Assembly: GCA_012522255.1 (NCBI GenBank)
Contig: JAAYKT010000102.1
Location: 1-8,503 of the forward strand
From: Clostridiales bacterium
GTDB taxonomy: Bacteria; Bacillota; Clostridia; Lutisporales; Lutisporaceae
Length of the DNA stretch: 8,503 nt
Reading direction: 5' to 3'
The notes under the pieces are model-generated. The model did no database searches, was not told where the DNA came from, and worked only from the letters and a program-made list of their open reading frames with translations. The translations under genes were made by a program, and so were the position numbers. Positions 4,787 through 8,503 of this stretch are shown here, piece after piece (the stretch's first letter is position 1; each line of letters starts with the position of its first letter).

Positions 4787-6214
4787 ATGCAAAATAAAGA
4801 TAAAAGATATATAGATGAAAAGGAATTAGAGTTTCAAAAAAGAATTGTAAAAAGAATAAAGGAAATTAATGATACTGAATATAACAGGACAAAAAAGAAA
4901 AGGCTTTGTTATATTGTAACCTACGGATGTCAGCTGAACAATGCAGATTCCGAAGTTTTAAACGGAATTCTTGAAGAGATGGGCTATGAGAACACTGAAG
5001 ATAAAAATGAAGCTGTTCTCATAATGTTTAACACTTGCTGTGTCAGAGAAAACGCAGAGCTTAAGCTTTATGGAAACATAGGTGCACTGAAAGCTCTTAA
5101 GAAAAAAAGGCCTGATTTGATTATTGCCGTATGTGGTTGCATGATGCAGCAAAAACATGCTGTGGAGACCATTAAGCAAAAGTATAGGCATGTAGACTTG
5201 ATATTCGGCACTCATAATATTTATATGTTTCCACAACTTCTGGAAAAGGTACTAAACAAAAGAAAAACTTTAATTAGTATTTTAGATACAGAAGGAACTA
5301 TTGCGGATAATATGCCTGTGGTCAGGAAGGAAAAACATAAGGCATGGATAACCATAATGTATGGTTGCAATAATTTTTGTTCTTACTGCATCGTGCCTTA
5401 TGTTAGGGGAAGGGAAAGAAGCAGAAGGCCAGAGGATATAATAAGCGAAATAAAGGCTTTCGCTGTTGATTCATACAAAGAGGTAACCTTACTTGGACAG
5501 AATGTGAACTCCTATGGTAAGGATTTTGATGTGCCTTATGATTTTGCTGATTTATTATATGAGATAAATAAAATCGATGGCATAGAACGGATTAGATTTA
5601 TGACATCCCATCCCAAGGATATTTCTGATAAACTGATTTATGCCATGAGGGACTGTGAGAAGATATGCGAGCATTTACATTTGCCTTTCCAGGCAGGCAG
5701 CGACAGAATTTTGAAAGCTATGAACAGGAAATATACCAAGGAAGAATATTTGAAAAAGATAGATAAAATACGCCTGGAGATGCCTGATATTTCTTTGACA
5801 ACGGATATTATTGTGGGATTCCCGGGGGAGACAAAAGAGGATTTTGAAGAGACTTTGGATATTGTGAGAAAGGTGCGGTTCGACCAAGCTTATACTTTCA
5901 TCTTTTCCAAACGCAAGGGAACACCGGCATATAAGATGGAGGATGATACAACGGAAAAGGAAAAACATGAGTTTTTCGACGAGCTTATAGAGGTGCAAAA
6001 CGAAATATCCAAGGAGATAAATGATACCTATTTGGGCAAAACCGTTGAGGTTTTGGTGGATGGTGTCAGCAAGACCAACCCTGATCGTATGACCGGGAGG
6101 ACAAGAACAGGAAAGATAGTCAATTTTGAGGGTGAGGGTATTCAGACAGGTGATTTGGTGAATGTAAAGATAACAGAAATATTCTCCTGGTCGCTGAATG
6201 GGGAGTTAGTGTAG
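4787..6214 (+). CDS. miaB: tRNA-2-methylthio-N6-dimethylallyladenosine synthase MiaB
   Basis: A 475-residue radical-SAM methylthiotransferase that adds a methylthio group to N6-isopentenyl-adenosine 37 of tRNAs reading U-starting codons. The N-terminal MTTase domain carries the auxiliary 4Fe-4S ligands Cys48 (TYGCQLN), Cys84 (NTCCVREN) and Cys118 (CGCMMQQ). The radical-SAM cluster motif is CNNFCSYC (Cys194, Cys198, Cys201) followed by VPYVRGRERSR. The substrate-binding region contains LLGQNVNSYG and TTDIIVGFPGE, and the last 60 or so residues form the RNA-binding TRAM domain. A charged extension of about 40 residues precedes the first motif, as is common in clostridial MiaB. ATG 4787 is preferred, with AGAGGA (4774-4779) 7 bases upstream; a TTG just before it is less likely. 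It begins 15 bases after livF with no terminator between, so it is probably cotranscribed with the transporter. Confidence 0.95.
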   Translation: MQNKDKRYIDEKELEFQKRIVKRIKEINDTEYNRTKKKRLCYIVTYGCQLNNADSEVLNGILEEMGYENTEDKNEAVLIMFNTCCVRENAELKLYGNIGALKALKKKRPDLIIAVCGCMMQQKHAVETIKQKYRHVDLIFGTHNIYMFPQLLEKVLNKRKTLISILDTEGTIADNMPVVRKEKHKAWITIMYGCNNFCSYCIVPYVRGRERSRRPEDIISEIKAFAVDSYKEVTLLGQNVNSYGKDFDVPYDFADLLYEINKIDGIERIRFMTSHPKDISDKLIYAMRDCEKICEHLHLPFQAGSDRILKAMNRKYTKEEYLKKIDKIRLEMPDISLTTDIIVGFPGETKEDFEETLDIVRKVRFDQAYTFIFSKRKGTPAYKMEDDTTEKEKHEFFDELIEVQNEISKEINDTYLGKTVEVLVDGVSKTNPDRMTGRTRTGKIVNFEGEGIQTGDLVNVKITEIFSWSLNGELV

Positions 6215-6228
6215 TTTTGTTTATGATG

Positions 6229-6256
6229 CAGGGGCTATTGCCCCTGTTTTTTTATT
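6229..6256 (+). terminator. rho-independent terminator after miaB
   Basis: A perfect 7-bp GC-rich stem, CAGGGGC/GCCCCTG (6229-6235/6240-6246), has a TATT loop and is followed directly by seven T residues and ATT. It lies 14 bases after the miaB stop and separates the liv-miaB transcript from mutS. Confidence 0.92.
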
Positions 6257-6284
6257 GCTAATACTGTGATAAACGTTTCACTGT

Positions 6285-6317
6285 AGAGGCAGGGTTCCGC
6301 CTCTGACTATCCCTGCC
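6285..6317. repeat. two mutually exclusive hairpins between miaB and mutS
   Basis: AGAGGC (6285-6290) pairs with GCCTCT (6299-6304). Alternatively GGCAGGG (6288-6294) pairs with CCCTGCC (6311-6317). The left arms share three bases, so only one can form. No T run follows (TTAAAAAT), so this is not a standard terminator. It lies upstream of the predicted mutS start and would be in RNA only if the miaB terminator were read through. A GC-rich intergenic dispersed repeat is the likeliest identity. Confidence 0.55.
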
Positions 6318-6334
6318 CTTAAAAATATTTCCTT

Positions 6335-6374
6335 TTGTACCTTGTCCAAATTTGTTATAATATACATAACAAAT
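6335..6374 (+). promoter_or_regulatory. mutS promoter with an inverted repeat over the -10 box
   Basis: A perfect TATAAT lies at 6356-6361. The only upstream candidates are weak: TTGTAC (6335-6340, 15-base spacer) or TTTTGT (6333-6338, 17-base spacer). A 9-bp perfect inverted repeat, ATTTGTTAT (6350-6358) with ATAACAAAT (6366-6374) and a 7-base centre, covers the -10 box and predicted start region. It could be an operator. The right arm ends just before the ribosome site GAGGTG (6375-6380). Confidence 0.5.
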
Positions 6375-6385
6375 GAGGTGAATTT

Positions 6386-8503
6386 ATGGCAGAACAGCTA
6401 ACCCCGATGATGCAACAATATTTTGAAATCAAAAATAATCATAAGGATAAGATTGTTTTTTTTAGATTGGGCGATTTCTACGAGATGTTCTTTGATGATG
6501 CCCTGATAGCTTCGAGGGTATTGGACATAACCTTGACAGGCCGTGATTGCGGGATGAAAGAAAGGGCACCCATGTGCGGCATACCTTATCACGCAGCAGA
6601 TTCCTACATAGCAAAACTGATTGAGAATAATTATAAAGTGGCGATATGTGAGCAGGCGGAGGATCCCGCCCTTGCCAAAGGTATTGTAAAACGGGAAATA
6701 GTAAAGATAATCACCCCGGGAACTGTGACCAGCAGCATTATGCTCGATGAAAATGTTAATAATTATATCCTGTCTGTTGTTTTTTTAGAGGATCACATAG
6801 GGCTTTCCTATTTAGATTTATCTACAGGGGAATATTTTTGCACCTTTACAGAAGGTAAAGAAAAGGATCTGATTTTATCCGAAATCAATCGTATAAATCC
6901 TTCCGAGCTTATTGCAAATGATTTTGCCGACGAATTTTCAAATATAACGGAAAATGTTTCACAGCTGGACAAGAAATATTATAGTCATAGGGAATCAACA
7001 GAGAGAATAAAAAAACAATTTAATGTTGAATCTTTGGAGAGCTTGGGATTGGAAAACAAAGCCCTAATTTTGGCATGCGGATCAATGCTTTTTTATCTGG
7101 ATGAAATGCAAAAAAGTGCCCTCAAAAACATTACAAAGATAAAATTTTATAATATTACAAATTATATGATAATAGACAGAAATACACGCAGAAACCTGGA
7201 AATATCCGAAACCATAAGAGGCAGAAGTAAAAAGGGTGCTCTTCTTTCCGTATTGGACAAGACTTCTACCTCCATGGGTGCGAGAAGGTTGAGGCAATGG
7301 GTGGACAAACCCCTTATAAACACTGATGAGATAAAAAATAGGCTAAGTGCCGTAGAAGAACTGTTTGACAACTTTTTATTCAGAGAAGAAATAAAAGAAT
7401 ATCTAAAAACCATACAGGACATAGAGCGGTTGAGCAGCAGGATTGCCCTGGAAACTGCCAATGCAAGGGACTTAGTCGCTTTTAAAAACTCTATAATAAA
7501 TCTGCCCCATATTAAGTCTGTGCTCAAAAATTTTAGCTGTATAGAGCTTAAGAAAATATATGAAAATTTTGACGTATTGGATGATCTGTACAAATTGATT
7601 GATGATTCCATATCGGACAATCCGCCTTTTGGCCTTAAAGAAGGCAATTTAATTAAAAAAGGATATAGCAAAGAAATCGATAAATTCATGGAAGTATCAA
7701 AGGACGGCAAGAAGTGGATAATGGCTCTGGAACAAACGGAAAGGGAAAAGACCGGTATTAAGACTTTAAAAGTAGGTTACAATAAGGTCTTTGGCTATTA
7801 TATAGAAATAACCAAGTCTAACATACAAAATGCACCTGATTATTATATCAGGAAGCAAACTTTGGTAAACGCAGAAAGGTATATAACTCCTGAACTAAAA
7901 GAATTGGAAGAGACGGTTCTAAATGCGGGAGAAAAGCTCATTGAACTTGAATACGAATTGTTTGTAAAAATAAGGGAGGATATTGCAGAACATATAGACA
8001 GAATTCAGAATACGGCTCTCTTGCTTTCAGAGTTGGATTGTTTTTCATCTTTTGCAACCATTGCTCAAAGTAATAACTACATAAAGCCGCAAGTCGGGGA
8101 TTATAAAGATATTGAAATAAGGGAAGGAAGGCATCCGGTAGTAGAAAAGTTAGACAGTAATAATACTTTTATATCCAATGATTCGGTTATAGACAGCAAA
8201 GATAACAGATTTTTAATTATTACAGGGCCTAATATGGCGGGAAAATCCACTTATATGAGGCAGACGGCACTTATTGTGCTCATGTCGCAAATTGGTTCTT
8301 TTGTTCCTGCTTCCTATGCAAAAATAGGGGTGGTGGATAGGATATTTACCAGAGTGGGGGCAGCTGATGACCTGACATCGGGACAAAGTACCTTTATGGT
8401 TGAAATGACGGAGCTTGCCAACATTACAAATTCTGCAACAAAGAACAGTTTAATAACTCTTGATGAGATAGGGAGAGGGACAAGTACTTTTGATGGCCTC
8501 AGC
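6386..8503 (+). CDS. mutS: DNA mismatch repair protein MutS (3' end beyond window)
   Basis: The first 706 residues of MutS, open to the window edge; the family is usually 850-900 residues, so roughly 150-200 are missing. It binds mismatches and small loops in new DNA and recruits MutL using ATP. Domain I carries the mismatch-wedge motif GDFYEMF (Phe31, Glu33). The core begins with the lever motif RNTRRNLEI and SVLDKTSTSMGARRLRQW (residues 288-305). The clamp-adjacent part includes KVGYNKVFGYYIEITKSN and RKQTLVNAERYITPELKELE. The ATPase domain has Walker A GPNMAGKST (614-622), and Walker B plus the following loop is LDEIGRGTSTFDGLS (692-706), at the very end of the window. The start is ATG 6386 with GAGGTG 5 bases upstream. 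It follows miaB, as often in Clostridia, but behind its own terminator and promoter. No defect is visible. Confidence 0.96.
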   Translation, partial: MAEQLTPMMQQYFEIKNNHKDKIVFFRLGDFYEMFFDDALIASRVLDITLTGRDCGMKERAPMCGIPYHAADSYIAKLIENNYKVAICEQAEDPALAKGIVKREIVKIITPGTVTSSIMLDENVNNYILSVVFLEDHIGLSYLDLSTGEYFCTFTEGKEKDLILSEINRINPSELIANDFADEFSNITENVSQLDKKYYSHRESTERIKKQFNVESLESLGLENKALILACGSMLFYLDEMQKSALKNITKIKFYNITNYMIIDRNTRRNLEISETIRGRSKKGALLSVLDKTSTSMGARRLRQWVDKPLINTDEIKNRLSAVEELFDNFLFREEIKEYLKTIQDIERLSSRIALETANARDLVAFKNSIINLPHIKSVLKNFSCIELKKIYENFDVLDDLYKLIDDSISDNPPFGLKEGNLIKKGYSKEIDKFMEVSKDGKKWIMALEQTEREKTGIKTLKVGYNKVFGYYIEITKSNIQNAPDYYIRKQTLVNAERYITPELKELEETVLNAGEKLIELEYELFVKIREDIAEHIDRIQNTALLLSELDCFSSFATIAQSNNYIKPQVGDYKDIEIREGRHPVVEKLDSNNTFISNDSVIDSKDNRFLIITGPNMAGKSTYMRQTALIVLMSQIGSFVPASYAKIGVVDRIFTRVGAADDLTSGQSTFMVEMTELANITNSATKNSLITLDEIGRGTSTFDGLS

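Noticed and set aside
7162..7710. A minus-strand 182-codon open frame
   Set aside because: It lies antisense within mutS, which is a complete and well-conserved frame; the product is Ser/Leu-rich with no recognisable motif.

Overview
The window looks like chromosome from an AT-rich, low-GC anaerobic Firmicute, probably of the Clostridia. The evidence is the clostridial-style protein sequences, strong GGAGG-type ribosome binding sites, a miaB-mutS gene pair, and the tail of a probable tungsten/molybdenum aldehyde:ferredoxin oxidoreductase followed by a small ThiS/MoaD-like protein. Species cannot be named from this sequence alone.

Layout. 1-305: the last 28 codons of a gene resembling aldehyde:ferredoxin oxidoreductase, then a 68-residue ubiquitin-fold sulfur-carrier-like protein ending in Gly-Gly. 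306-827: no gene. This stretch holds a probable terminator, a cluster of TGTCATTCT repeats, a leftward and a rightward terminator-like hairpin, and an imperfect inverted repeat of about 80 bp. 828-904: tRNA-Pro (anticodon CGG) on the minus strand, with a near-consensus promoter on its right. 905-1332: no convincing gene. It contains repeats, a good rightward promoter and a terminator-like hairpin ahead of the transporter operon. 1333-4771: a branched-chain amino acid type ABC transporter set (livH, livM, livG, livF). livH is interrupted by an in-frame TAA at its 34th codon. 4787-6214: miaB, only 15 bases after livF. 6229-6256: a textbook terminator. 6386-8503: mutS with its own promoter region, cut off by the window end inside the ATPase domain.

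How the genes work together. livH and livM would form the membrane channel and livG and livF the two ATPases of one importer. No periplasmic/lipoprotein substrate-binding gene is present in the window, so the substrate is unknown. The short gap before miaB and the terminator after it suggest that miaB, a tRNA-modifying enzyme, is carried on the transporter transcript, while mutS (mismatch repair) is transcribed separately. The most notable single observation is the nonsense codon in livH with all downstream genes intact. I see no clear undescribed system: the protein-coding content is ordinary, and the less explained material is in the two non-coding stretches.
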